Origin: Streptomyces sp. CB01580
GTDB taxonomy: Bacteria > Actinomycetota > Actinomycetes > Streptomycetales > Streptomycetaceae
Assembly: GCF_001905795.1 (NCBI RefSeq)
Contig: NZ_LIXJ01000007.1
Span: 124,001 to 188,000 of the forward strand
Length of the DNA stretch: 64,000 bases
Direction: 5' to 3'
The notes below the pieces were generated by a model, which saw only the letters and a program-made list of their open reading frames with translations, was not told the origin of the DNA and did no database searches. This document shows, in pieces, positions 40,495-49,371 of the stretch. A program made the position numbers and the translations under genes. Position 1 is the first letter of the stretch. Every line of letters begins with the position of its first letter.

Positions 40495-40520
40495 CCTCTC
40501 GCACCCGCGAGGGGTTTTTT
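40495..40520 (+). terminator. Intrinsic terminator in the cimA leader
   Basis: CCTCTCGC (40495-40502) pairs with GCGAGGGG (40507-40514), one pair being G-U, around an ACCC loop; six T residues follow, then CGTTTT. It lies 104 bases before the cimA start, so it can abort transcription. Confidence 0.85.
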
Positions 40521-40623
40521 CGTTTTCCGGCCCTCACCACGGCCGGGGCGAGGCACGCGGGATGATGGGGGCAAGTGGAGCCAGATCGTCCGGATCCACT
40601 CATCCGACAGGAGTCAGACCAGC

Positions 40624-42237
40624 ATGACCACCAAGGCCACGGCCCAGGCCACCGACGACGGCTTCCATGTCTTCGACACCACGCTGCGCGACGGGGCCCA
40701 GCGTGAAGGCATCAATCTGACGGTCGCTGACAAGCTCACGATCGCCCGGTACCTGGACGACTTCGGCGTCGGCTTCATCGAGGGCGGCTGGCCCGGTGCC
40801 AACCCCCGTGACACCGAGTTCTTCGCCCGCGCCCGGCAGGAGATCGAGTTCAAGAACGCCCAGCTGGTCGCCTTCGGCGCGACCCGCAGACCGGGCGGCA
40901 GGGCCGCCGAGGACCCCCAGGTCAAGGCGCTCCTGGACTCCGGCGCCCCGGTGATCACCCTGGTCGCCAAGTCCCACGACCGCCATGTGGAACTTGCCCT
41001 GCGCACCACCCTCGAAGAGAACCTGGAGATGGTCCGCGACACCGTCTCCCACCTGCGCGAACAGGGCCGCCGGGTCTTCGTGGACTGCGAGCACTTCTTC
41101 GACGGCTACCGCGCCAACCCCGAGTACGCCAAGTCCGTGGTCCGCGCCGCAGCCGAGGCCGGCGCGGACGTCGTCATCCTCTGCGACACCAACGGCGGCA
41201 TGCTCCCCGCCCAGGTCCAGGCCACCGTCTCCACCGTGCTCGCCGACACCGGCGCCCGGCTCGGCATCCACGCCCAGGACGACACCGGCTGCGCCGTCGC
41301 CAACACCCTGGCCGCCGTCGACGCGGGCGCCACCCACGTCCAGTGCACCGCCAACGGCTACGGCGAGCGCGTCGGCAACGCCAACCTCTTCCCCGTCGTC
41401 GCCGCGCTGGAACTCAAGTACGGCAAGACCGTCCTGCCCGAGGGCGCGCTGGCCGACATGACCCGCGTCTCGCACGCGATCGCCGAGGTCGTCAACCTCA
41501 CCCCGTCCACCCACCAGCCCTACGTCGGCGTCTCGGCCTTCGCCCACAAGGCCGGGCTGCACGCCTCCGCGATCAAGGTCGACCCGGACCTCTACCAGCA
41601 CATCGACCCCGCGCTGGTCGGCAACACCATGCGGATGCTGGTCTCCGACATGGCGGGCCGCGCCTCCATCGAGCTCAAGGGCAAGGAGCTCGGCATCGAC
41701 CTCGGCGGCGACCGCGAACTCGTCGGCCGGGTCGTCGAGCGCGTCAAGGAGCGCGAGCTGAGGGGCTACACCTACGAGGCGGCCGACGCGTCCTTCGAAC
41801 TGTTGCTGCGCGCCGAGGCCGAGGGCCGCCGCCGATGCTACTTCCGCACCGAATCCTGGCGGGCCATCGTCGAGAACCGCCCCGACGGCACGCACGCCAA
41901 CGAGGCGACCGTGAAGCTCTGGGCCAAGGGCGAGCGGATCGTCGCCACCGCCGAGGGCAACGGCCCGGTCAACGCCCTCGACCGGGCGCTGCGCGTGGCG
42001 CTGGAGCGGATCCACCCGCAGCTGGCCAAGCTGGAACTGGTCGACTACAAGGTCCGCATCCTCGAAGGCCGCACCGGCACGGAGTCCACCACGCGCGTCC
42101 TCATCACCACGAGCGACGGCAACGGCGAGTGGGCGACGGTCGGCGTGGCGGAGAACGTCATCGCGGCGTCCTGGCAGGCGCTGGAGGACGCGTACACGTA
42201 CGGGCTGCTGCGGGCCGGGATCGAGCCCACGGAGTAG
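40624..42237 (+). CDS. cimA: (R)-citramalate synthase
   Basis: The 537-residue enzyme belongs to the CimA branch of the 2-isopropylmalate synthase family. Hallmarks are FIEGGWPGANPRDTEFF, VDCEHFFDGYRANPEYA, ILCDTNGG, and the regulatory-domain text AEGNGPVNALDRALRVALER followed by LVDYKVRIL. These agree closely with Geobacter CimA as I remember it, and less with true LeuA. It condenses pyruvate and acetyl-CoA to citramalate, leading to 2-oxobutyrate and isoleucine without threonine. Many annotations call this gene leuA. AGGAG precedes the ATG, and the attenuator leader lies upstream. Confidence 0.92.
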   Translation: MTTKATAQATDDGFHVFDTTLRDGAQREGINLTVADKLTIARYLDDFGVGFIEGGWPGANPRDTEFFARARQEIEFKNAQLVAFGATRRPGGRAAEDPQVKALLDSGAPVITLVAKSHDRHVELALRTTLEENLEMVRDTVSHLREQGRRVFVDCEHFFDGYRANPEYAKSVVRAAAEAGADVVILCDTNGGMLPAQVQATVSTVLADTGARLGIHAQDDTGCAVANTLAAVDAGATHVQCTANGYGERVGNANLFPVVAALELKYGKTVLPEGALADMTRVSHAIAEVVNLTPSTHQPYVGVSAFAHKAGLHASAIKVDPDLYQHIDPALVGNTMRMLVSDMAGRASIELKGKELGIDLGGDRELVGRVVERVKERELRGYTYEAADASFELLLRAEAEGRRRCYFRTESWRAIVENRPDGTHANEATVKLWAKGERIVATAEGNGPVNALDRALRVALERIHPQLAKLELVDYKVRILEGRTGTESTTRVLITTSDGNGEWATVGVAENVIAASWQALEDAYTYGLLRAGIEPTE

Positions 42238-42338
42238 CACGGCGGCACGGCGGCGGGCGGCGCTGGGCGGGGCGGTCGGTGGCAGGTGGCGCGGCGGCCG
42301 GCGGAGCACGGTTCGCCCGCCCGGGTTAGCGTCGAAGT

Positions 42339-43772
42339 ATGCGGAACAGGGCGTTCCTGATCTACCTGGCCGGGCTGCTCCTGCTGGTGCTGTCGTCGAC
42401 GCTGCCCGCCACGGCGCACGCCCCGGCCGCCCCGATGGTCCCGGCGGCCGTGTCCGTCCCAGCCGTGTCGGACCGGGGGCGCGGGGCGGCCGTCGGCGCG
42501 TCGACCGTCGAGGACGTCGCGCGGGCGCTGCGCAAGAGCCCGGTGTACGTCGACCCGGCCGCCGCCGATCAGCTCTCCCCGAGCCAGGCGGCGGCCCTGG
42601 CGCGGAAGATCAAGGACGCCGACAAACCCGTGTTCGTGGCGGTCCTGCCGCGTACCGCGGCCTTCCCGGAACGGACCGTGCTGCCCACCCTGCGCACCGA
42701 CACCGGCATCACCGGTGTCTACGCGGTCCGCCTCGGCGACGGGTTCGCCGCGGGCGCCGACCCGCAGGTCATGCCCACACAGGCGGTCCGGAACCTCACC
42801 ACCGCCGTGAAGGCGCCCGGGACGGACACCGCTGCCGCGACCCAGCTGAACGCCTTCGTCGACCGGGCCGTCGAGCAGGCCAGGGGCAGCGCCCCCGCCT
42901 CCTGGGGCGGCTCCACCGGGCGGGGCGGGCCCCCCGCCGCCGGACTGATCGTGCTCGGCGCGATCCTGGTGCTGGGCGGCGGCACGGCCTACCTGGTTGC
43001 CCGGCGGGGCCGCAGGCGCAGGGCGGAGGAGGAGCGGGCCGCCCTCGACAAGCTCCGGGTGGTCGTCGACGAGGACATCACCGCGTACGGCGAGACCCTG
43101 GAACGCCTCGACTTCCACCCCGCCGAGCCGGGTGCCGACGACGCCATGCGCGCCGACTACGAACGGGCCCTCGACTCCTACGAGACCGCGAAGGTCCTCA
43201 TGGCCCGGTCCCGCCACCCCTCCGACGTACGCGCGGTGACGCGGGCTCTGGAGGACGGCCGCTTCTCCCTCGCCGTGCTGGAGGCCCGTCGCACCGGCCG
43301 CGAACCGCCGGTCCGGCGCCCGCCGTGTTTCTTCGACCCGCGCCACGGACCCTCGGTCACCGACGTCCGGTGGTCCCCCTCCGGGGGGACGGCCCGCGAG
43401 GTTCCGGTCTGCGCGGCGGACGAGGCCCGGTTGCGCGCGGGCGAGGAGCCGCTGAGCCGCACCGTCGAGACGGACGACGGCCGCCGCCCGTACTGGGAGG
43501 CGGGCCCTGCCTACGGCCCCTGGGCGGGCGGCTACTTCGGCGGCGGACTGCTCCCCGGTCTGCTGGTCGGCACCGTGCTCGGCTCCATGCTGTCGAGCCC
43601 GGCGTACGCCGCGGAGTACGGCGGCGGCGACTTCGGCGGCTGGGGCGGCGGGGACTTCTCCGGCTCCGACTTCGACCCGTCCGGGTTCGACGGCGGAGGC
43701 TTCGGCGGCGGGGACTTCGGCGGGGGCGGCGACTTCGGGGGAGGCGGTGGCTTCGACGGCGGCGGATTCTGA
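42339..43772 (+). CDS. Secreted/membrane protein with Gly-rich tail
   Basis: The 477-residue protein has a signal peptide (FLIYLAGLLLLVLSSTLP), an extracytoplasmic alpha/beta region that includes VEDVARALRKSPVYVDPAAA and VFVAVLPRTA, one transmembrane helix near residue 207 (GLIVLGAILVLGGGTAYLV), a charged cytoplasmic coil and a C-terminal Gly/Phe/Asp tail (GGGDFGG repeats). The layout resembles conserved Streptomyces membrane proteins of unknown role; the N-terminal region may be TPM-like. I cannot assign a function. No operon partner is evident. Confidence 0.82.
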   Translation: MRNRAFLIYLAGLLLLVLSSTLPATAHAPAAPMVPAAVSVPAVSDRGRGAAVGASTVEDVARALRKSPVYVDPAAADQLSPSQAAALARKIKDADKPVFVAVLPRTAAFPERTVLPTLRTDTGITGVYAVRLGDGFAAGADPQVMPTQAVRNLTTAVKAPGTDTAAATQLNAFVDRAVEQARGSAPASWGGSTGRGGPPAAGLIVLGAILVLGGGTAYLVARRGRRRRAEEERAALDKLRVVVDEDITAYGETLERLDFHPAEPGADDAMRADYERALDSYETAKVLMARSRHPSDVRAVTRALEDGRFSLAVLEARRTGREPPVRRPPCFFDPRHGPSVTDVRWSPSGGTAREVPVCAADEARLRAGEEPLSRTVETDDGRRPYWEAGPAYGPWAGGYFGGGLLPGLLVGTVLGSMLSSPAYAAEYGGGDFGGWGGGDFSGSDFDPSGFDGGGFGGGDFGGGGDFGGGGGFDGGGF

Positions 43773-43923
43773 GCCGCCGGACGCCGGTCCCCGGACGACC
43801 GACCGCCCGGATCTCCCAGGTGGCCGGTCGCCGGTCCCTCCGAGGGCCGAGCCGCCGGACCGCCGGTCGTCCCACGGATGGACGGCCTCTCGGATATGGG
43901 TGATTCGTGCTAGACCTGGATCC

Positions 43924-46878
43924 ATGTCTGGTATCGGTCGATTCCGGGCGAGGCTGCGACGCTCCGTCCGGCGGCCGGATCAGCACGAGGAGGGCCACCC
44001 GGGCCCCGCCCCACCCGCGCCGCCGCCCGGGGAGGACGCGGCGGACCGCTCCCCGGTCCGCGAACTGCGTTCCCTGTTCACGGTGCGTACCGTGGCCGGC
44101 CAGGTCTTCTGCCTCGTGCTCGTGCTCGTCCTCCTGCTCGTCGTCGGAGGGGCGATCGCCCTGGTCGCACAGGGCCGCCGGGCCACTCTGGACGAGGCCC
44201 GGACGCGCGCCCTCAGCGTGGCCCAGACATTCGCGCAGGCGCCCGGAACCGTGGCCGCGCTGGACGGCGGGAAACCCAGCGCCGACCTGCAACCGCGCGC
44301 GGAGGAGGTCCGCAGGTCGACCCATGTCGACTACGTCGTGGTGGCCACGCCCCAGGGCATCCGCTACACGCACCCCAACCCCTCGGAGATCGGGAAGCGG
44401 CTCGTCGGTCCGTACAAGGAGGCGCTGGCCGGCCGGAGCGTCACCCAGCTGATCCGGAACCGCTGGGGCCCCTCGGTCAACTCGGTGGTGCCCGTCGTGC
44501 GGCCCGACGGATCGGTCGCCGGAGTGGTGTCGGTGGGGCTCACCGACCGGTCGGTGAACAGCGTGGCCGACCGGTACGTCCCGCTCGCCGTCGCCACCGC
44601 CCTCACCACGGCGGCGATCACGACGCTCGGCGCGGCCCTCCTCAGCAGACGACTGCGCCGGCAGACGCACGGGCTCGAACCCGCCGAGATGACCCGTATG
44701 TACGAACACCACGACGCGGTGCTGCACGCCGTACGCGAAGGCGTCCTGATCGTCGACGCCGACCAGCGGCTCACTCTGTCGAACGACGAGGCGCGCAGGC
44801 TCCTCGACCTGCCTCCGGATGCGGAGGGCAGGGCGGTGGCGGACCTGGGGCTGGACGCGGACGCCACCGCGCTCCTCACCGGCGGCGGGATCGTCACGGA
44901 CCAGGTGCTGCGCAGCGGCAACCGGCTGCTGGCCGTCAACGTGCGCCACACCGACGAGCACGGCGGCCCCGTCGGCTCCGTGGTGACACTGCGCGACACC
45001 ACGGAGCTGAGCGCCGTCACCGGCCGCGCGGCCCTCGTCAGGGAGCGGCTGATGCTGCTCTACGAGGCCGGTGCCCGGATCGGCACCACTCTCGACGTCA
45101 CCCGGACGGCCCAGGAGCTGGCCGATGTCGCGACCCCCGGATTCGCCGACGTCACCACCGTCGACCTCGCCGACCCCCCACCGCCCGGGGAGGAGACCGC
45201 CATCGGTGCCGCCGTCCCGCTGGACATGCGCCGTACCGCCATCGCGTCCACGGATCCGCGCCAGCCCCTCTATCCGGTCGGCCACCAGGTCGGCCTGCTG
45301 CCCAGCAGGACCGCGGCCATGCGCATCGACATCGCGGAGTGCGGGCTGGGGCCCGATGTGATCGCCCGGCTGGGGTGGCGGAACTGGAATCCCGAACGGG
45401 CCGAGAACCTTCGCCGGTTCGGGTTCCGCGCGGTGCTCTCCGTACCGTTGCACGCGCGCGGCGTCATCCTGGGCCTGGCGAACTTCTGGCGGTTCGGCGG
45501 AGCCGAACCGTTCGACGACGACGACCAGTCCTTCGCCGAGGAACTGGTCGCCCGGGCGGCGGTCAACGTGGACAACGCCCGCCGGTACACCCGTGAGCAC
45601 GAGATGGCGGTGGCGCTGCAGCGCAGTCTGCTGCCCCGCGGCCTGCCCGAGCAGAACGCCTTGGAGATCGCACACCGCTATCTGCCGGCGCGGGCCGAGG
45701 TGGGCGGCGACTGGTTCGACGTGATCCCGCTGCCCGGAGCCAGGGTCGCGCTGGTCGTCGGCGACGTGGTCGGACACGGTCTGCACGCCGCCGCCACCAT
45801 GGGGCGGCTGCGGACCAGCATCCACAACTTCTCCGCCCTGGACCTGGCCCCCGACGAGCTTCTCGGACACCTGGACGAGGTCGTCGGCCGGATGGACCTG
45901 GCCGGGGCGGCCGACGACTGCGGCGCCGAGGTCAGCGGCGCGACCTGCCTGTACGCGATCTACGACGCCGTGTCGGGGAACTGCTCGGTGGCCCGCGCCG
46001 GCCACCCCGGCCCCGCGCTGGTCCTCCCCGACGGCACCGTCGAGTTCCCCGAGGGCCCGGCCGGTCTGCCCCTCGGCATCGGAGGGATGCCGTTCGAGGC
46101 GACCGAGTTCCACGTGCCTGAGGGCAGTCGGCTGGTCCTCTTCACCGACGGTCTCGTCGAGCGCCGCGACCGGGACATCGACGCCGGGCTGGAGCTGCTG
46201 CGCGACGCGCTCGCCGGCCGCGACCGCACGCCGGAGGAGACCTGCGACGACGTGCTCGAAGCGATGCTGCCCGACCCGCCGACCGACGATGTCGCGCTGC
46301 TCGTGGCCCGTACCCGCATCCTCGATCCCGACCAGGTCGCGCAGTGGGACGTGGCCACCGATCCGGCGGCCGTGGCCGGGGTCCGCAGGAACGTCGCCGA
46401 ATGGCTCGCCGACCGGGGCCTGGACGAGGAGGCGTTCACCACCGAGCTGATCCTGAGCGAACTCGTCACCAACGCGGTGCGTTACGGCACCGGACCGATC
46501 GAGGTCCGCCTCCTGTACGACCGCAGCCTGACCTGCGAGGTGTCCGACACCAGCAACACCTCGCCGCATCTGCGCTACGCGGCGACGACGGACGAGGGAG
46601 GCCGGGGCCTGTTCCTCGTCGCCCAGATCGCCGAACGCTGGGGCACGCGCTACACCGAGACGGGCAAGGTGATCTGGTCGGAGCAGACGGTCGGGGGGCA
46701 GTCCGAGGACCACACGGGCACCGGCTTCGACCTCGACGGACTCGGCACCGACGGCCTCGACATGGACACCGGCGCCGGGAACGGAGAGGACGGCGGGGCC
46801 GGTGGGGAAGGCGGGAGAGCCCCGGACGGCGGGGACGGTGGGCGGCGGGGCGGCGACGACGAGCCGGGCCACCGGTGA
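43924..46878 (+). CDS. Membrane sensor PAS-GAF-SpoIIE phosphatase with HATPase domain
   Basis: The 984-residue protein combines a first helix (about 58-82: VFCLVLVLVLLLVVGGAIAL), an extracellular DcuS/CitA-like sensor (THVDYVVVATPQGIRYTHPN), a second helix (about 228-250), PAS, GAF, a PP2C/SpoIIE phosphatase (VALQRSLLPRGLPEQ, VGGDWFDVI, GDVVGHGLHAA, FTDGLVERR) and an RsbW-type ATPase (ELILSELVTNAVRYGTGPI). It probably senses a small carboxylate or similar outside and controls a partner-switch with anti-sigma antagonists; both phosphatase and kinase modules are in one chain. The Asp/Gly-rich tail is low-complexity. ATG 43924 was chosen as the first start in protein-like sequence. Confidence 0.9.
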   Translation: MSGIGRFRARLRRSVRRPDQHEEGHPGPAPPAPPPGEDAADRSPVRELRSLFTVRTVAGQVFCLVLVLVLLLVVGGAIALVAQGRRATLDEARTRALSVAQTFAQAPGTVAALDGGKPSADLQPRAEEVRRSTHVDYVVVATPQGIRYTHPNPSEIGKRLVGPYKEALAGRSVTQLIRNRWGPSVNSVVPVVRPDGSVAGVVSVGLTDRSVNSVADRYVPLAVATALTTAAITTLGAALLSRRLRRQTHGLEPAEMTRMYEHHDAVLHAVREGVLIVDADQRLTLSNDEARRLLDLPPDAEGRAVADLGLDADATALLTGGGIVTDQVLRSGNRLLAVNVRHTDEHGGPVGSVVTLRDTTELSAVTGRAALVRERLMLLYEAGARIGTTLDVTRTAQELADVATPGFADVTTVDLADPPPPGEETAIGAAVPLDMRRTAIASTDPRQPLYPVGHQVGLLPSRTAAMRIDIAECGLGPDVIARLGWRNWNPERAENLRRFGFRAVLSVPLHARGVILGLANFWRFGGAEPFDDDDQSFAEELVARAAVNVDNARRYTREHEMAVALQRSLLPRGLPEQNALEIAHRYLPARAEVGGDWFDVIPLPGARVALVVGDVVGHGLHAAATMGRLRTSIHNFSALDLAPDELLGHLDEVVGRMDLAGAADDCGAEVSGATCLYAIYDAVSGNCSVARAGHPGPALVLPDGTVEFPEGPAGLPLGIGGMPFEATEFHVPEGSRLVLFTDGLVERRDRDIDAGLELLRDALAGRDRTPEETCDDVLEAMLPDPPTDDVALLVARTRILDPDQVAQWDVATDPAAVAGVRRNVAEWLADRGLDEEAFTTELILSELVTNAVRYGTGPIEVRLLYDRSLTCEVSDTSNTSPHLRYAATTDEGGRGLFLVAQIAERWGTRYTETGKVIWSEQTVGGQSEDHTGTGFDLDGLGTDGLDMDTGAGNGEDGGAGGEGGRAPDGGDGGRRGGDDEPGHR

Positions 46879-46902
46879 CCGGCCCGGCGCCACGCATGCC
46901 GA

Positions 46903-46949
46903 GCGCCCGCCTTCCGGCCCTGGCGGGGGAGTAGGGGGAAGGCGGGCGC
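46903..46949. terminator. Bidirectional terminator between convergent genes
   Basis: GCGCCCGCCTTCC (46903-46915) pairs with GGAAGGCGGGCGC (46937-46949) around a 21-base loop. It lies between the SpoIIE-type gene and the leftward yceI gene. Confidence 0.72.
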
Positions 46950-47022
46950 GCTCGTGGTCGTGCTCCGGCCCGGACCGACCGGGGGCGGGGAGCACGAGGG
47001 GGAGAAGGACGCGGCAGCGGCG

Positions 47023-47646
47023 TCAGGCCTGAGGGGCGGCCTTGATCGCGGAGATGTCGAAGTTCAGCTTGACCTTGTCGCTGACCATCACGCCACCGGT
47101 CTCCAGCGCCGCGTTCCAGGTCAGGCCCCAGTCGGAGCGCAGGATGTCCGTGCTGCCCTCGAAGCCGACGCGCTCGTTGCCGTAGACGTCGGTGGCGGAG
47201 CCGTTGAACTCCAGGTCGATGGCGAGCGGACGCGTGACGTCCTTGATCGTGAGGTCGCCGGCGATGCGGTACTTGTCGCCGCCCAGCTGCTCGGCGTGCG
47301 TGGAACGGAACGTCATGACCGGGAACTTCTCGGCGTCGAAGAAGTCGCCGCTCACCAGGTGGCCGTCGCGGTCGGCGATGCCGGTGTCGATGCTGGCGAT
47401 CTTGACGTCGATCGAGGCGCTGGAGCGGGCCGGGTCGTGACCGTCGAGGTCCAGCTTGCCCTCGTACTCGCCGAAGGCGCCACGCACGTTGGTGACCATG
47501 GCGTGCCGCACGGTGAAGCCGATGCTGCTGTGGGCCGGGTCGATCGTGTACTCGCCGGTGAGGGCGGCCAGGGCCGGGTCCACGTCGGGGGAGGCGGCGG
47601 CGGTGGCGGACAGGGTGTCGTTCTTCTTGCGGCTGAACAGGGCCAT
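47023..47646 (-). CDS. YceI-family lipid-binding protein
   Basis: The 207-residue protein shows the YceI lipocalin-like barrel: GEYTIDPAHSSIGFTVRHAM, DAEKFPVMTFRST, GDLTIKDVTRPLAIDLEF and the ending VKLNFDISAIKA. Family members bind polyisoprenoid or other amphiphiles. There is no signal peptide, so this is the cytoplasmic actinobacterial type. GAGGAGAAG precedes the ATG. Two similar semi-palindromes in its promoter suggest repression by a MarR- or TetR-like factor. Confidence 0.92.
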   Translation of the reverse strand: MALFSRKKNDTLSATAAASPDVDPALAALTGEYTIDPAHSSIGFTVRHAMVTNVRGAFGEYEGKLDLDGHDPARSSASIDVKIASIDTGIADRDGHLVSGDFFDAEKFPVMTFRSTHAEQLGGDKYRIAGDLTIKDVTRPLAIDLEFNGSATDVYGNERVGFEGSTDILRSDWGLTWNAALETGGVMVSDKVKLNFDISAIKAAPQA

Positions 47647-47688
47647 GGCTTCTCCTCGGGGGACTGGGCGAGCGGCGATCGAGGTGTT

Positions 47689-47740
47689 GTTTAACCTTCA
47701 ACGAGAATGACTGTAGCAGCTACCTTGTTCAAGTTTCAAC
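47689..47740. promoter_or_regulatory. Two GTTnAA-N2-TTCAAC operator-like elements before yceI
   Basis: GTTTAACCTTCAAC (47689-47702) and GTTCAAGTTTCAAC (47727-47740) agree at 11 of 14 positions, and each is a palindrome with one mismatched pair. They lie 43-94 bases before the yceI start, with 24 bases between them, about two and a half helical turns. Such pairs commonly bind MarR- or TetR-type dimers. Confidence 0.55.
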
Positions 47741-47754
47741 ATGTGACCTCGCTC

Positions 47755-47796
47755 GGGTGCGGGTGCGGGTGCGGGTGCGGGTGCGGGTGCGGATGC
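47755..47796 (+). repeat. Hexanucleotide repeat GGGTGC, six perfect copies
   Basis: Six GGGTGC units are followed by one GGATGC. The tract lies between the divergent yceI promoter and the secreted-protein gene and could vary in length by slippage. Confidence 0.9.
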
Positions 47797-47905
47797 CGGA
47801 ATCGGCGATGCGGTCCACGCGATCCCGCCACCCCCTGGCGACGCGCGTAGAAGTCGGGCACCATCTCCCTGGCCCTTGTTTGTCATGACCAGGAGGAGTC
47901 CCCCC

Positions 47906-48430
47906 ATGGTGTCCCGTATGACACTGCGCCCCGTCCTGACCGCGTTCGCCCTCGTCCTGGGCGTCCTCTTCGCGCCCGGCATCGGTGTCCTCGGCGGCGG
48001 TGCCACCGAGGCGCACGCCGTCACCAAGCTCACCCACTCCCAGGCCACCGCCCGGTTCAGCTCGTCCGGGATCACGTGGTCGTCCTCCGGAGGCTGCTCC
48101 GACCGCAACGTCTCGACCTGCACCTCGTTCGACCAGCTCAACCTGCCCACCGCCCAGGGCGCCCAGACCCTCAAGAGCGCCACGGGTTGCGCGCTGAACA
48201 TCACCGGCGGCACCGAGACCGGGCACGCCGGTGGCACGTACTCGCACTGGAACGGCTACAAGCTCGACTTCGCCAAGTCGACCTGCCTGACGAACTACGT
48301 CAAGAACACCTTCACCTACATCGGGGTGCGCGGTGATGGCGCCCCGCAGTACAAGGCCGGCTCCGGCAACATCTACGCCGACGAGGGCAACCACTGGGAC
48401 GTCACGTACTACAACTGCGGCGGCTGCTGA
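47906..48430 (+). CDS. Small secreted Cys-rich protein, peptidase M15-like
   Basis: The 174-residue protein has a signal peptide ending in TEAHAV and a compact domain with at least six cysteines. The stretch TGHAGGTYSHWNGYKLDF and the later NHWDVTYY place His, His, Asp and His with the spacing of the zinc site of M15/VanX-type peptidases (SxHxxGxxxD), so a cell-wall or peptide hydrolase role is likely but unproven. AGGAGGAG lies seven bases before the ATG at 47906. It is monocistronic. Confidence 0.75.
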   Translation: MVSRMTLRPVLTAFALVLGVLFAPGIGVLGGGATEAHAVTKLTHSQATARFSSSGITWSSSGGCSDRNVSTCTSFDQLNLPTAQGAQTLKSATGCALNITGGTETGHAGGTYSHWNGYKLDFAKSTCLTNYVKNTFTYIGVRGDGAPQYKAGSGNIYADEGNHWDVTYYNCGGC

Positions 48431-48610
48431 CCGTACGCCTCGCATCGCACCACGCACGCGAACCGCACAGGCGCGGCGCGGTATGCCGTGCGCGGCACGC
48501 GCGTGATGTCGGCCCCCGGCGACCGGTCGGGGGCCGGCACTCGTTTGTGGACACCCGTTTGTGAAGCGGCGCACGTCTGCGGCGAGGCGAAGCCTCGGAG
48601 TCCCGAGAAC

Positions 48611-48642
48611 CCGAGAGCCCGAGAGCCCGAGAGCCCGAGAGC
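48611..48642 (+). repeat. 8-bp tandem repeat CCGAGAGC, four copies
   Basis: Four exact copies lie in the 289-base gap between the secreted-protein gene and the YCII gene, followed by related CCGGGA units. Nothing else was seen in that gap. Confidence 0.85.
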
Positions 48643-48719
48643 CCGGGAATCCGGGACTCCGGGCATCCAGGAGCCCGGGGTTCGGAGTGCCGGAGGGGGC
48701 GGGGGATCCTGGGGCCCTC

Positions 48720-49277
48720 TCAGCCTGTGACGGGCCGCCCGCCGAAACGCCAGTTGTGGACCTCGACATCGGCGTACAGGCCCGGGGTCAGCGCGGCGCG
48801 GGCCGTGTCCCGGTCCTGCGCCCGGACCAGTGCCGCCGTACCGAGCCAGGTGGTGCCGTCGTCGGACAGCAGCGGGCCGTACGCGATCAACTCGTCCCGG
48901 CCCGTGGGCGTGTCGGGGCCGGTGCCCGGCTCCGCGCCGAGGCCGAGCACCAGGAACCGGCGGCCCCCGGCACGGCCGCCGGAGAAGTCCCACATGCTGC
49001 GCCCGAGTTCATTGCGCCATCGGCGCAGCAGCACGTCCCGGTACGCGCCGGCCTGGTAGCCGGGCTCGTCGAAGGCGAACGCCCGCGCGGCGGCGGGATC
49101 CGGCAGGTCGACGATGTGCACGCTCCCCGTGGGGGTGGCGCCGTCGTCCGCGAGCGTGGGGCCGCGGGCGGTCATCTCCTTCTCGTACCGGTCCATGTAG
49201 CGCAAGTGCTCCTCCAGCAGCGCGTATCGGAGCGCGGTGGAGCCGGGTCGGTCGCGGTGGTAGCAGAAGAACTCCAT
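48720..49277 (-). CDS. YCII-related protein with two ferredoxin-like repeats
   Basis: The 185-residue protein contains two YciI-type alpha/beta barrels: first MEFFCYHRDRPGS to VHIVDLPDPAAARAFAFDEP, then FLVLGLGAEPG to ALVRAQDRDTARAALTPGLY. YCII domains occur in small enzymes and in sensors; no catalytic role can be named. I chose ATG 49277 because GAGAG lies at good spacing and the family begins with MxFF. It is divergent from the PadR gene over 94 bases, so PadR may control it. Confidence 0.8.
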   Translation of the reverse strand: MEFFCYHRDRPGSTALRYALLEEHLRYMDRYEKEMTARGPTLADDGATPTGSVHIVDLPDPAAARAFAFDEPGYQAGAYRDVLLRRWRNELGRSMWDFSGGRAGGRRFLVLGLGAEPGTGPDTPTGRDELIAYGPLLSDDGTTWLGTAALVRAQDRDTARAALTPGLYADVEVHNWRFGGRPVTG

Positions 49278-49341
49278 GCCCAGACTCTCTATCACTCCCG
49301 CCGCTCACGTGAGTTGGCCGATTTCGTTCGGGCGTCGCTCA

Positions 49342-49363
49342 ATAGTCTATTTGGACTGATAGA
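49342..49363. promoter_or_regulatory. Candidate PadR operator
   Basis: AGTC (49344-49347) and GACT (49354-49357) form a short inverted repeat inside ATAGTCTATTTGGACTGAT, an AT-rich island in the divergent yciI-like/padR gap, nine bases before the padR start. PadR proteins often bind such AT-rich symmetric sites near their own gene. Confidence 0.45.
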
Positions 49364-49371
49364 TTTCGACC

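Larger units (their letters stand above)
40357..40520 (+). promoter_or_regulatory. cimA leader RNA with alternative hairpins and attenuator terminator
   Basis: GGCACGGA (40357-40364) pairs with TCCGTGCC (40387-40394). Downstream, CCGCAC (40446-40451) pairs with GTGCGG (40457-40462) and GGCACGG (40461-40467) pairs with CCGTGCC (40471-40477). The GGCACGG and CCGTGCC arms are therefore present twice and can swap partners, and two of the hairpins exclude each other. A T-run terminator closes the series at 40495-40520. A short frame with two Ile codons lies between the structures. This is a transcription attenuator in form; comparative work described a conserved pseudoknot before actinobacterial leuA-type genes, which may be the same element. 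Confidence 0.7.

Noticed and set aside
37542..40574. Reverse-strand open frame of about 1000 codons across aguA, tetR and the transporter
   Set aside because: It crosses three well-supported forward genes and their gaps and shows no recognisable domain.
43357..46995. Reverse-strand open frame opposite the SpoIIE-type gene
   Set aside because: Shadow of the phosphatase gene; composition is Gly/Arg/Asp-rich without motifs.
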